Source: Moringa oleifera
Lineage: Eukaryota; Streptophyta; Magnoliopsida; Brassicales; Moringaceae
Reading direction: 5' to 3'
DNA length: 64,000 nucleotides
NCBI GenBank assembly: GCA_021397835.1
Contig: JAJFZO010000583.1
Location: 1,900,501-1,964,500 of the forward strand
Shown here one piece after another: positions 50,301-61,799 of the stretch (its first letter is position 1; every line of letters starts with the position of its first letter). Under the pieces are notes generated by a model that saw only the letters and a list, made by a program, of their open reading frames with translations, had not been told where the DNA came from and did no database searches. Position numbers and translations under genes: made by a program.

Positions 50301-53300
50301 TGTTTTCCTTCTGGTAATAAGGTTCCAATGTAACTTAAACTGCTGAGTTAACAATCCTAATCCTCTTCAAAGGATTAATTATGATTAATTATCCACAAAA
50401 GAATCTTAATCATGGGAGCTCACAATCTATTGTTTTTGTGAGCACAATTAACCTAGGTAATCAGTGATGCTACCTTGGTTCTAGGCAACCAAATTCTTTA
50501 AATGTCTGCCAGTTTGATGCAATCATCAGTTTTATGCTTACTATGCTTAACAATTTCACTTAATTGGCGCAATGACTACTCATTCTGCTCTTGTCACAAC
50601 TTACCAAGACTTTAAGTTACCTTAAATCTTGCATTTTATGGGCTTGAGAAAGCCACAATTTCTTGTTGACCATCATCCCTTGTGAAAAATGTAATCAGAT
50701 TTTTCTATCTTGAAAGATGTGATTAATTTTCTAGATTTAGACTAGAGTTAACAGAATCCTTACCAAACTGACAGAAAACATTACTTCGCCCCTCCAAATC
50801 TAGTTCTGTCAACAGAAACAATGGTTTGAAATGTAACTCTATAACCAAGTTCTTTGTTAACACAAAAGTGATGATTTTCTCTCAGCTTAACATGGTCAGC
50901 TGTTTAAACCAGGAACAAGAAGAGAAAAAGAGACAATTCACTGCCGTGAGAAAAACAAGAAAACATCATCCATAGAATTCCTTAAAACACCAAATTATAG
51001 TGAACAAGTGTTTGTGTCTGTAATTGTGTGTAAATGAACTTATTTTTTGAAAAGGGAGAAAATAAGCAGCAGTTCATTTATTGCAAATAGAAATAATAGC
51101 AGCCTGCAATCATGAACAGCTTATATAATTATATGGTCATCACAGCATCTTATAGTTGGTCTGTATCTGTGTCAAACAAGCGGTCAAGTGTTTACAATTA
51201 CATGAACGATGACAATCACAACAGAACGATAAAACAACCCATGTTTTTAATGGCAATTGTGTAGAACTGTTGAGTCATTGATATACTGGCTTATTTTGTA
51301 GCAAAATATATATAATTTAAAAGAAATTGAGTCTTCTATGAACCAAGGGCAAGCATTTTCATGAGTTTGTTAACTTGCAGAGGATACATACAAGAATGAT
51401 GAAACAAAATTCACAAGTGTGAAGCTTTTCCTAGTTCAGCAGATGAGTGAAAATGAAACATTGAAAGCACAAAAGAATCAAACTATAAGTGGCGTAAGAC
51501 TGAGAAATATTCCTGTTAAAGACAATTAAACAAATTGACATTGGATCGGAAAAGAGAAATCAACATTTCTAAGTAACATGAGAATGAGAAGAATAAAATA
51601 TGCTTAATGAACTGCTCACCCAGCAAAGAAGGCCTGAACAAAAAAGTAAGGTCTAAAAAGATTCAACAACCATTGTTTTCCCCGAACTCAAGAGCATAAT
51701 TAATATCTACAAAATAGCTGGAATGGCACTGCTGACAACATGTTCAACAAATGTATGTACTAATCCAATGAATTCACATGAAACTTATCCTTTTCCCATG
51801 AGAAAATGGACATGTTCAATATACATTGAACAAGGAAAGTAGTTTCTTCAGAATCTTAAGAAAAAGGAACTTCTAGTGAACCTTAACGTGTAATGGTGGT
51901 AACAGTGATCTACCATTCCACTTAATCTGAAAATGTTACAGTTATGATGATGATTACGAATAAATGTGAATGCTAAACATATGTCACAAATTGATGGACA
52001 AACATTCTACCATCACATGAGAGAGGTTAAGCCCCTTCACTACTAGCTGTGAACTTAAACAACATACCTTGTTGTCTTCATTGCTAAGGCACTGCAAGCA
52101 TCGCTGTATTACATGATTCCCATTCAGGTCCTTAATGAGAGCAAGAAATCCTGGTTCAAGGGCTGATATAACTACTGAAATTTGCTCTCTAGTTTTTAGA
52201 GTCTCAATCAACTTCTGGACCACACGAGTGCTGACAAATGAAAATATAATGTTAAAACCAGCTGAGCAAAATGATATGTAATGTAATATGCGTGTTCTTA
52301 CCCATGAGTGTTTAAAGAGATTTGGACAAGCTGTCCTGGTTGTTCTGTAGCCATTAGCAGCATCTGCATTCTTTGCTCCTCAGTACACACCTCCAGTAAC
52401 TTCTGCATAAGGTAATTCCCAAATGGATTTGTCATAAGTTCAACCACATGGCCAATGATCTCATTAAATATTATTTGGACATCTTGTTGGGTGCCCTCGT
52501 CAAACATTCTCTGTAAGAATCGACAGCCATGTTGATCTTTTGCTATCAAACATATATAACCACGAGCTTCTGCCAAGGAGTTATATTTAGGTGGGAGAGA
52601 AAACGAGCTGTATAATTTAGCACCACGAGCATTTCCAGAAGTTCCTGCAACTTGAGGTTGACCATTACGCTGTGATCTCCTATCTTGAGGCCTGCTCATA
52701 CCAATCTCATGCAAGGCACTCTTATTTTGAATCTTGTTGGTGGCATAATTTAAACTCTCTCCTTGAATGATCAAACTATCCTCCTTTGTAAAAGCCTTTA
52801 AACCCCCTCGTGTGATTCTAATGTCAGAAGGGCTAAAGGCTTTAGCCCACGCATTATATGGTTGAAGGCCACATTGCATCAGATGTTCAACACTCAAGTG
52901 AGGCCTTGGTTGAGTCAGCTGAGAATTGGAAAAATTCAAGACACCTATTTTTTCATTCCAATTCATTCCACCTTGTTGTGAATAGAACAAAGCATCAGTC
53001 ATGGGAAGTCTACTTAAAGGAGTTATATTGGATACCGGACTTCCTCTGCAGTGATAGCTACTTGTCTGTTCTTTTGTTTTCTGCCATGTAGAAAACATTG
53101 GATTGCTGCAGTAATTCAATTCTTGCTGTGGAAACAAAACATCTGAACTACCAGGAAGCATTTGTGATCTTATAACATTGTTCACTTCATGGTCTTGCTG
53201 CAATCCAGAGAATGCCTTACTCATCTCACCATCAAAACTCGTCATGTTTCTTCGAATAGGAGACTGAATTCTAACATGATCAGAATATTCCTTCCTCAGA

Positions 53301-53911
53301 TTTCCAGAAGAACTGTATGAATCAACATTGATTTGATCGTTCAACTGAGGCCCATTCGAGTATAGTGAAAAACCTCTGAAACTAGAAGAATCCTCTGGTT
53401 CACTAGAAATGTACATTTTATTGAGATTTCCACAAAGACCCACTTCGTCAATCAGGCTCTCATTTGCCCTTTTCCTAGTAAGTGAATCAGGCATCTGAGA
53501 GGAAAACCATAATCCATCTGGGTAATGAGAATTACCACAAGGCATCAGAGATTTAAACTCCTCCAATGGGGGTGGTGTTGGTGATCCATTGTCAGAAAAA
53601 GACTGCCCATTAGAGAACAAGCTTGAAGAAGAACCATCCGATCGCAAAGAAAGCCCACTTACAGGGGAGGCGCATGTATTCTTACAATGACTTGAATGCT
53701 GATCATCATATGCACCATATATACCATGACTCGTCCTGGTAGCAAACGACCTGAAGCTATGACCACCATGAACATGATTGTTAAAATTTTGATGGTGCAA
53801 GTGATTATGATGATGATGAAGATTGGATGATGTTGCATTAGGGATCTCGTTCAACAACATTTCAAGCTCCTCATCATCCTTCATGTTTCCCGTAATACTC
53901 TTCTCAATCAC
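47359..53911 (-). CDS. Pumilio/PUF RNA-binding protein (5 exons, 767 aa)
   Basis: Exons on the minus strand: 52302-53911, 52068-52230, 49415-49578, 47984-48242, 47359-47466 (stop TAA). GT-AG junctions and phases all fit. The first ATG (MIEKSITGNMKDDEELEMLL) is used; the internal Met at 53882-53884 is an alternative start. Residues 1-440 are low-complexity and probably disordered, with a His/Asn-rich part near 30-50. The PUF domain covers about 442-757 with eight repeats. Their RNA-reading positions are CRFLQ, NYLMQ, TRVVQ, NHVIQ, CCVLQ, NYVVQ, SHVVE and NYVVQ. By the known PUF code this predicts binding to UGUAUAUA-type 3' UTR sites, recruiting repression and decay in the cytoplasm. It resembles Arabidopsis APUM9-APUM12. 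The gene is intact; intron 2 is 2.5 kb. Confidence 0.95.
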
Positions 53912-53939
53912 GCTCTCTCAAACATCAAACAGACTAAAG

Positions 53940-53962
53940 CAAACAAACAAACAAACAAACAA
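53940..53962. repeat. (CAAA)n run in the Pumilio 5' UTR
   Basis: Five or six CAAA units on the plus strand lie just upstream of the Pumilio ATG, so the transcript would carry a UUUG repeat in its leader. Confidence 0.8.
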
Positions 53963-54360
53963 GAAACGCCCAAGGAAGAATGAGACCAAAAACATTCAAA
54001 ATAATCCGAGATTTAAAATACCCACATCAGATATTTGACAAGAGGCCAAACATCAGATGTCCAGAGGGGATTACCACCTCTTATCATCTGGGTTTTGCTT
54101 AGAAATCGGTAAAGAAGGTGGTCTTCTTTGGGTGACGATATATTTCAATTTTGCATTTCTCTCCACCAAAACAAAAAAATCACCTCATTTGAGTTCTGGG
54201 TTTTCTTTGTGAGTAGTTCGGTGAAGCATGCAAAGATGGAAGGATTCACATACGGTTACCCGAGACCGTATAGATACACTCCCTGTATTCTCACGCCATT
54301 AAAGCTGGAGAGGAAAAGACCCAATGTACCATATAGAGAGAGTGTTGTGAATATAAATAA

Positions 54361-54380
54361 AGAGAGAGAGAGAGAGAGCA
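54361..54380. repeat. (GA)n/(CT)n microsatellite upstream of Pumilio
   Basis: About nine GA units (CT on the transcribed-sense strand) lie 450 bp before the Pumilio ATG, in the likely 5' UTR or core promoter. CT runs are common in plant leaders and can bind BPC factors. Confidence 0.75.
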
Positions 54381-54548
54381 AACGAGACACAAGGGCCTGG
54401 GAGAGTCTACCCAAACGCTATTATAATGGGAAAAAAAAATTCCTCCTTGTACGTCTCTCTTATGTAGAAAAAAAGAAAAAAAGAAATTATCTAAGCTGTC
54501 ACCCCTTTTTGTATGCGTGTATTGCACGCTCTCTGATGACGAGTGGGG

Positions 54549-54576
54549 ACCGCCAATGACACTCACGTTTGGCGGT
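54549..54576. promoter_or_regulatory. Inverted pair of E2F-like sites upstream of Pumilio
   Basis: ACCGCCAA (54549-54556) and TTGGCGGT (54569-54576) form a perfect 8-bp inverted repeat around a 12-bp spacer. Both arms fit the E2F consensus WTTSSCSS (ATTGGCGG and TTTGGCGG). They lie about 640 bp upstream of the ATG. Confidence 0.45.
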
Positions 54577-54870
54577 TTGGCCTAGGCAGCAATCAGCGTT
54601 GGTCACCTGGATGAGTAGGAAGGTAACAGAAACTTGGAGAGAGAATTTATTTTATTGTTAAAATATATACACGTCATTATCAAAATTATATTAATTAATA
54701 AATAATTTTAAAAACTTTTTTTTTAATTATATAAATATTAATGATTTTTTGCTGCAGATTTTTCGGTTTACTCAGTACCTTCACAGTGAAGCGAAAACAA
54801 GTTTTTACCAACAAACTAAATCTTATCTCTCTACATCCATAACGGTTTTCACAGGTTCTGTTTCTGTACG

Positions 54871-54925
54871 AAATGACGGAATTATCCTGAAATGACGGAA
54901 TTATTTTAAATGACGGAATTACCCT
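54871..54925. repeat. Triple AAATGACGGAATTA repeat upstream of Pumilio
   Basis: AAATGACGGAATTA occurs at 54871, 54890 and 54908, with periods of 19 and 18 bp. Each copy contains a TGACG core, the half-site recognised by TGA-type bZIP factors. It lies about 960 bp upstream of the Pumilio ATG. Confidence 0.75.
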
Positions 54926-54929
54926 TTCG

Positions 54930-57180
54930 CTGACCAAGGTGTGGCAGTTGGAACTTCGCTTTTGTAAAGCAGATGACTGACCCAGTCTTTCTAATTCATT
55001 TTATTTTTATTTTTATTTTTCTCCTCTTCCAGGCATCTTCACTGTTTCATTTAATTTCAATAAATTGTAATAATTTTTTTATTTTTGTGATTTTACTTAA
55101 AAAAATAAAAATAACTATACCCTATTTTTAAATATGTAATTAAATGCCTTTAGTATTGTAATAAATGTATATGTATTGAAAATAAACGTTTAAAGAAACC
55201 CTAATTATTACAAGAAAGAAGTTTTCGTTAAGCTATTAAAAGGTCTACTGGGAATGGCAAGATTTCCTGGCAACTTTCCAGCTTTGAATAAGCCTTCATA
55301 ATTCCTGTAAAATTGACTTCCCCTTTTACTATTTCTTCAAAGATACCATATCACATTCACTACTTTTTTAATATAAAATTTTTTAATTTTTTTATATTAT
55401 AAATTAAAAATATCTTTTATATTTAAAAGTTTTTAAATTGTATATAATGATAGTTTTAATATTTTTTATATTTATGATAAATTAATTTTAAATAAAAATT
55501 ATTATATAAACTTTTTAATTTAAATATTTTTATATTTTTTATTATATCAAATTAAATCATCAAATATATAATTGATTTAATTAATATTTTGAAATATAAA
55601 ATATAAAAAGAGTGCAGTTTAAATTTTTTTATTTTGTTATCAACTTAGTTCGAATGCCATGGAATTATAATGTTAAATCAACTAGCAAAAAGCTTGACTT
55701 GAAAATTTTAAAAATTATTCAAATTTTTTTGATGTAGATGCCCAAATCTACCGATATCCTGTCCATCATAACATTCACCTAAAAATCTGCCCAAAATTTC
55801 TCATGAGGCATCTCAAATTGAAAATTTTCATCATGCCAGACTTAAATATCTATCTCAAAATCTATAAGAGGTACAAGCACATCTCTTCATTGCTTTCTTA
55901 ATATTTATTTAAAGATTAAATATTAACTTGAGTATAGAAGTTATCTCTTTTACAAAATAAGCAAAATTTTTAAATTAATCTGCGTTCAACTCTTGCACAA
56001 TTTTCAAGTGACATTTTTTATTAAAATAATTTAAATCTTTAATAATTAATTATAGATATAGTAAAAACTAAAAATCATATAGCAGAAAGACCATGCTTGT
56101 AATATTACAAAAACCGACATGGTCATATAATCTTAGTACATACAACAATTAATGCATTTTGTTTTATAAAATATAAATATTTTGAAGGCAGATATAAAAA
56201 TAATAATAATTAATTATGAGATTTGATAGCTATAATATCACTTTATTATGCAAGATGAGTAATGTTAGCGTAGCAAATTTCTTTTTCTCAAATATTTACA
56301 TTTATTTTTAAATATCCTCTTTGTAATCTTAAAATTTTAATGTAAATATCATTAAATTGACAGAAATGTTAAAAAGGACATGCATTGTATAAGGCTTTGT
56401 TAAGTTGCTTATAATTGATGACTAGTGTTCTCTTTTTTTTTATTTTATTTTGGGAGTAAAAACATGAGTAATTTCATAGAAACTCACTAAGCTTAATTAA
56501 CTTTTTATCTAATAATATTTTGGATTCTTTTTTTTTTTTCAAGTGTTCTACTAAATTTTTTTATCTATTTGTATAAGTTTGGCTTCCGAGAGAATATTTT
56601 CTCTTACTAAAACCTTTCTTATATGACAAATATACTACATTTTTCTTTTTAATTTGGTATCACTTTATTTTCTTTATTATTATTTTTTTAAGTTTTCATC
56701 TACTTTTCTTTCTTAATTGTATTTTTCTTGTAATTATTTTTTTAGATAATTAATCTTTCTCAAGGGAAATTTTTGTTTTTTGTTTTTGATATGGCTATAA
56801 ATTTAATATATAAAACCATTATATTAAATTTCATGCAATGTTTTTTCCTATTAAACAAAATGCCCTTGCATAATGTAAGGAAGTTTCAAACTTGTCTTAA
56901 GTTGCATAAAAAAGAAGATTGGTTTTTAGCTTTAAGCATTAGTAGCCATGCTACTAAGGACTGAACTTAGTCCTGTCTAGCATTCATTTCATACCATTTT
57001 AGATAGTTGACACCCAAAGGAGTGATACTCGGTTTTATCTTCATTTATAAAATATGTTTTATACATATAAACCACATCGTCTAAGTGCACTCAGTGTAAC
57101 TAGTATACCAAGGGCCATATGCCAAGAAAAAAATGCATAAATGAGTTCAATTTTACATTCCATATCAGCCTTCATAGTTA
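54930..57180. other. AT-rich intergenic DNA between Pumilio and the LINE
   Basis: Low-complexity A/T DNA with no recognisable gene. The open frame at 56773-56964 has no motif and A/T-driven composition. The 55370-55600 part is nearly pure A/T. Confidence 0.5.
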
Positions 57181-57749
57181 TGGCAAATCTTTGGGTCAAG
57201 GAGTTTTTTTTCCCAGCAAAAGTCTGGCTATATAGTAACCTAACTTTACTTTATATGGTTCATTTGAGCATTGAGGCCAGATAAAGCGTCCTTCATTGAA
57301 TAAACACTTAGAGGTCTAGCGAAAATAAATTCAACTTTTTCTTCCATGAAAAGATCGCATACCTCACTGCTAAGCCATTCTTTCCATATTAGATATATTA
57401 AGCTATAAACTTTCCTCTTTGTGGGTGGAATGTCAAAGTTGAATGTAGCTATATATCTAAAGGCTTGTGGTACCCATTTGTCTTGCTATAGGTTTACCTT
57501 TTTCTCATCCTTTATCCTTCATTTGGCTCTAACAAGAACAACGTCCTTTTCCGCCAAAAGACTCGTATTTTGCCTTCAAAACTATTAAGGGATCTATATC
57601 AGGGAAATAGTTGGATTTCAAAACTACATAACGTAGCGAAATCCTTTGGCCTGGTATGGTCTCCACCACGACTTGCATAATAGAGCTAGATTAAAAGATT
57701 ATGAGTCTTGAAAGCCTTAGAATGGTACAATGAACCTTAATCCTTCTAG

Positions 57750-60450
57750 TGTATTTTCTTATTTTTGACTGTGTTCACCCTACCAATAGCCAAAAGCCAA
57801 CATGTCTAGTTCACGTAGTAGCATCTTAGGTAAGAGAAAGCAACTCATCAAGTATAGGGGAACAAGTTGGATCACTATCTTTAGTAACACATTTCGGCTA
57901 GCTTGAGAAAGAATCTCCCCATTCCCATAGTGCAGCTTAGCCTTTATCCTCTTAGCAAACATTTGAAACTGTTTTTTCTTTATTCTACCAAGAAGTAGTG
58001 GAAAGTGCAAGTACAGTTCGTGAAACAAGGACTTACTAGCTCCTAGGTTTCATTTAACTTATTCTTACACTCTTCTACATACATTATAACTAAATTGGAT
58101 GGAAGACTTTTCTATATTTATTTTTTGGCTTGAGGTTAAGGCATAGAAATCTAACAGCTTATGACAATATCGATATCCCTTTATTTAGCATCCGTGAATA
58201 ATAGGTAGCCAATTTTGCAAAGAATAAGTGTGAAATAGAAGGGCCATAACTATGAATAAACATCCCTTGGAGATTGCCTTTCATATCAGCTTAGTTAAGC
58301 AATGCAAAGAGGCCCTATACGCATAAAAGAAATAGGTAAGGTGACAGTGGGTCTTCCTGCCTAAGTCCTCTCTTTGGTAATATGTTACCTGTTCTTTGCC
58401 CATTGATTACAACCGACATCGAAGATGCACACTCCATGAGTAAATTAACTAGTTCATTAAGGAACCCCATAGTGTTTAGAATAACCCCCAAATATGTTCA
58501 GTTAATCCTGTCATATGCTTTAGACATATCGATCTCAAGAATCATTTGCCCTACATTATCATTTCTATTTTTCTTCATCAAATGCAAAGTTTCATAAGTG
58601 ATAATGGTGTTATCAAAAACCACTCTTTTTTTTTTTCATAAAAGTTGATTGAGTCTTGCTTATAACCAAAAGGGGATAAATTGCAGCCTATTATGAAGGT
58701 TGATCAGCCTAAAGTCATTGGGGGATGCAAGGTGCTTCATTTTTGGAATCAATGTGATATCTGTGGTTTTATGGCAAACAATAATGATCCACTATTAAGA
58801 AATTAAAATGCTATGGATATGACCTTTGATCCGATAATATGCCAGTATATTTTAAAAAAGTTTGCAATGAAACCATCAAGTCTTAGTGTCTTTCTTAGAA
58901 TCATTTATTTTAAGGTAGTATAAATGTTTGCGAAAGTGAATTCTCTTATTAAAGCTTTTTTCATGGATTTAGGAATACAACTTTTTATTGTCGAGCAAAC
59001 CTTGTTTATACCACATGGATTCGCGGATGAAAAAATATCAAAAAAGTAACTCAAAAATGCCTCCATAATTTTGAATTCAATTGTCACCAATGTGTGATCT
59101 TCCTTTTGAATTACTATGATTTTATTTACTCACTTCCTAGATGAAGCCACCAAATGGAAGAATCGCTTGCTTTTTTTTTTCTTCCTTCATGCAGCCATAA
59201 GCAACATTACCTTTGCCATCACTTAACTTGTTCCTTATGGAAATGCTTATTTAGTTGTTTCTTACAAACAGTAACCTCATTAAAAGTCTCATTTTACTCT
59301 TTAGAAACTAGGAGGTTACCAAGCTTTTTTTTTTTTTTTGTAATTTTGTAATATTTTTCTGAACATTCCCAAACTCACTACGTTCTAAACCGGTAAAAGT
59401 TTGATAAAATCCTTTCAATTTTTATGTTAATTGTGGCATATATTCAACCAAGCCAGAACTCCAACTTCTTGCAATAATCTATTCGCACGTAGGGTGTATG
59501 GGCCCACATGCCCTCAAAACAAATCAACCCTTGTTATTCGTTATTTTTTACTAGTAAAATAGGCAAGTAATCTAAGGAGGTAACTAATATATGTGTCTTG
59601 TAACTATTGGGGAGTAATTCCACCTATTGCCTCATACCTAATCCGCAGTTTAAGCGCTCTTATTTTAGGTAATTTCCAATTCCCTTAAACTAAGTGAATC
59701 TACGCCTGAAGCATGGGAGTTTCAAGAGTTCAAAGTCTCGTATAACATTAACAAACTGTTAAATTTGGTGTTGAGATCTTGGAACAACTTTATTCTTCTC
59801 ATCTTGGGACATGATTTGATTAAAAGCTTCAAGGTATAACTATAAAAGCTAGGCTTATCCATGAAACCTTATCAGCAAATTCTAGAAAGCTATCTATTCT
59901 ATCAAACTAGTGCACCATAAAACCTTATTAGTGTTCAAGTTAGAGCGAAAGATGACCTTATTACCCCTGCATTTACATGATTTTGGGAATAAAACTTAAT
60001 AAAAACATTCATGTCCTCTTTTTACAAAAAGGTTAGTCCCTTACTCCTATCAACGCACTCAACCATAAAGAATCCTTCATACACAAGTTTATTCCTAATC
60101 CGGTTTCGTTCTTCCTCCGCTTAATCTCACTTAAGAAGAATAATCTTGAGTTATGATGTCTAACCAATTTGGTCAATTCATGAAATATTTAAGGGGACCT
60201 TTGGCCACCACAGTTTCATGATAAGCAATTTGTAATTCTTGATAGAGTTGGCTTTCTTTAGCCTTTACCTCCCTACTTGTATCTGCTTCCATGATAAGTG
60301 GTTATTGAGAATAGAACCTTTTGTATTGTTGCTTTATTATATCCTCATTAGTCACTAAAGTTCTGTGTTTTTCACTTGCATGCATTTTAGGACCTAAGTC
60401 ATTATGGGACATACCTTTGTTTCAAGCCTGTCTTTTTCATTTGGTAGTTG
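57750..60450 (-). pseudogene. LINE ORF2 (endonuclease and reverse transcriptase) remnant
   Basis: Endonuclease pieces: RLFFLSEIKRRKNE near 60140, and FNQIMSQDEK then RSQHQI and FVNVIRDFELLKLP near 59700-59820. Reverse transcriptase pieces: DFRLINLHN near 58710, DNTIITYETLHLMKKNRND near 58590, QMILEIDMSKAYDRIN near 58510 and [20 protein letters not shown] near 58340. The polymerase catalytic box is degraded to FFAKL near 58220, where the family has FADD. The post-catalytic part reads RIKAKLHYGNGEILSQASRN, then VPLYLMSCFLLPK (57780-57960). The loss of both catalytic aspartates and many stops make it inactive. Confidence 0.85.
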
Positions 60451-61299
60451 TAGTGTACTTTTTTTGGTTGAGTGAGTAATGTCCCCATGGAAAGCATTTT
60501 AGGTTTTAGTGTTATTCTAAACTCTACAATAATGGGAGTAAGTCTGTGTTGACAAATCAAACTCTATATTGTTATGGAACCCATGGTTTGATACTTCAAT
60601 TGGATTACGTATCAACTGGTTGGGCTCACTAGCATGTAATTGAGTAACGTGTGTTGTCAACTACTTTAATTCTACCACCTTTCTTGTAATTTCCTTTTTG
60701 GTATGGACAAGAGCATCAATTGGTAATAAGTAATCCAATAAATGCCATAGTAATTGCTCTTCAACCGGTGGAGAGATTTATATCCATCGAACCCCTAGAT
60801 CTAACATAATTTTCTCACCATATCTTGTATCTTAATGGTTGGGAGTATGGGGTGATTTTCTTTTTAGATTTATTTATCTAAAATTTTGATCCCTAGAATC
60901 CATCTCATTATGCTAATGACTAACTGATGTTGCATTGTTCTAGGCCTTCGGTGACCTTTCCTTAAACTACAAGACCATATCATCAAAATGGGCAATAGTC
61001 AATGGAAGACTCGAACCCATGGCCCAAAATCCTTGCCAAAACTACCAAAATCTTTATTCATTTTGAGGCTGCTTGGACAAGCAGACTCTCAATGATCAGC
61101 ATTCCATAGATATAACCGAAGTTTATAAGCGTTCATAATAAAAGAAAGTTGCTACCTTATCTTCACTAGGTAACACGAGGTGATAACACCTGTGTAAGGG
61201 CTTTTAGACATTAACATGGACCCTCATTCTTATCCATTTCCCAAAGGCCATACAATCATCTGAATGTTTCACTTCTTCAACATCGCTAATTGTCTCATC

Positions 61300-61750
61300 C
61301 AATATCGTTTCAATTTTTATTGTCATACAATCAATTAGTAAACCATTGATTTGGACATAGAATAGACACTAAACCAAAGACAATGTATACAATTTAGTGT
61401 ACCCATCAAACTCCTTGAAAATTATGAGGGACTTGTTAAAAGTTCAAGGTTGTTATTGCAGAACCTTTTGTCGATCCCTTAACATCTCAAACTTGAAAAT
61501 ACATATTCAGTCACCAACCTTTTGGACAGATACTTTGTTAACAAAGTGTCATATATTGAGCCTCAAGACTGATCATTTAATATTGTATAACTTTACTTAA
61601 TAAGCACTTTTTATCAGTTTCTTTCGCATCTACATGCCACTTTTCCCTCACTGTGATATCTTTACTTTCATCTTTCAATAAGGTTAATCTGGTCCATAAT
61701 CTTTCTAAAACCTTTGTCCATCGTGTGGTATCACAAAGACCTTACGGCTT
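61300..61750 (-). pseudogene. LINE ORF1 (DUF4283-like nucleic-acid-binding protein) remnant
   Basis: Shifted minus-strand frames read MLRDRQKVLQ, QPWTF, KSLIIFKEFDGYTKL and CLFYVQINGLLI. This follows the ORF1 pattern of plant LINEs, R-x-VL-x-x-PWTFD-x-x-L-x-x-x-x-x-x-G, then F-WIQIHGLP. The CCHC knuckle expected downstream is not recognisable. Confidence 0.65.
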
Positions 61751-61799
61751 GATGACACATGACTAAGACCTATTGGGATATTTTCAAATTGGAGATAGG

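Larger units (their letters stand above)
57180..61780 (-). mobile_element. Near full-length but dead plant LINE (ORF1 plus endonuclease/reverse transcriptase)
   Basis: Read from 61780 down, the minus strand keeps the full LINE order: ORF1 (61300-61750), endonuclease (about 59600-60450), reverse transcriptase (about 57750-58780) and the start of the region after the reverse transcriptase (57200-57500, including EEKVEFIFARPLSVYSMKDA and LGYYIARLL in shifted frames). The copy stops within that last region, so the 3' end is missing or too decayed to see. Stops are frequent throughout. It has the same orientation as, but is separate from, the LINE in LNK1. Confidence 0.85.

Noticed and set aside
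54128..54566. Plus- and minus-strand frames upstream of Pumilio
   Set aside because: They contain GA/CT repeat translations (RERESK, SLSLSLYLY) and lie in the inferred leader/promoter region.
61000..61030. tRNA-like CTCGAACCC stretch
   Set aside because: No cloverleaf can be built around it; it lies inside the LINE remnant.
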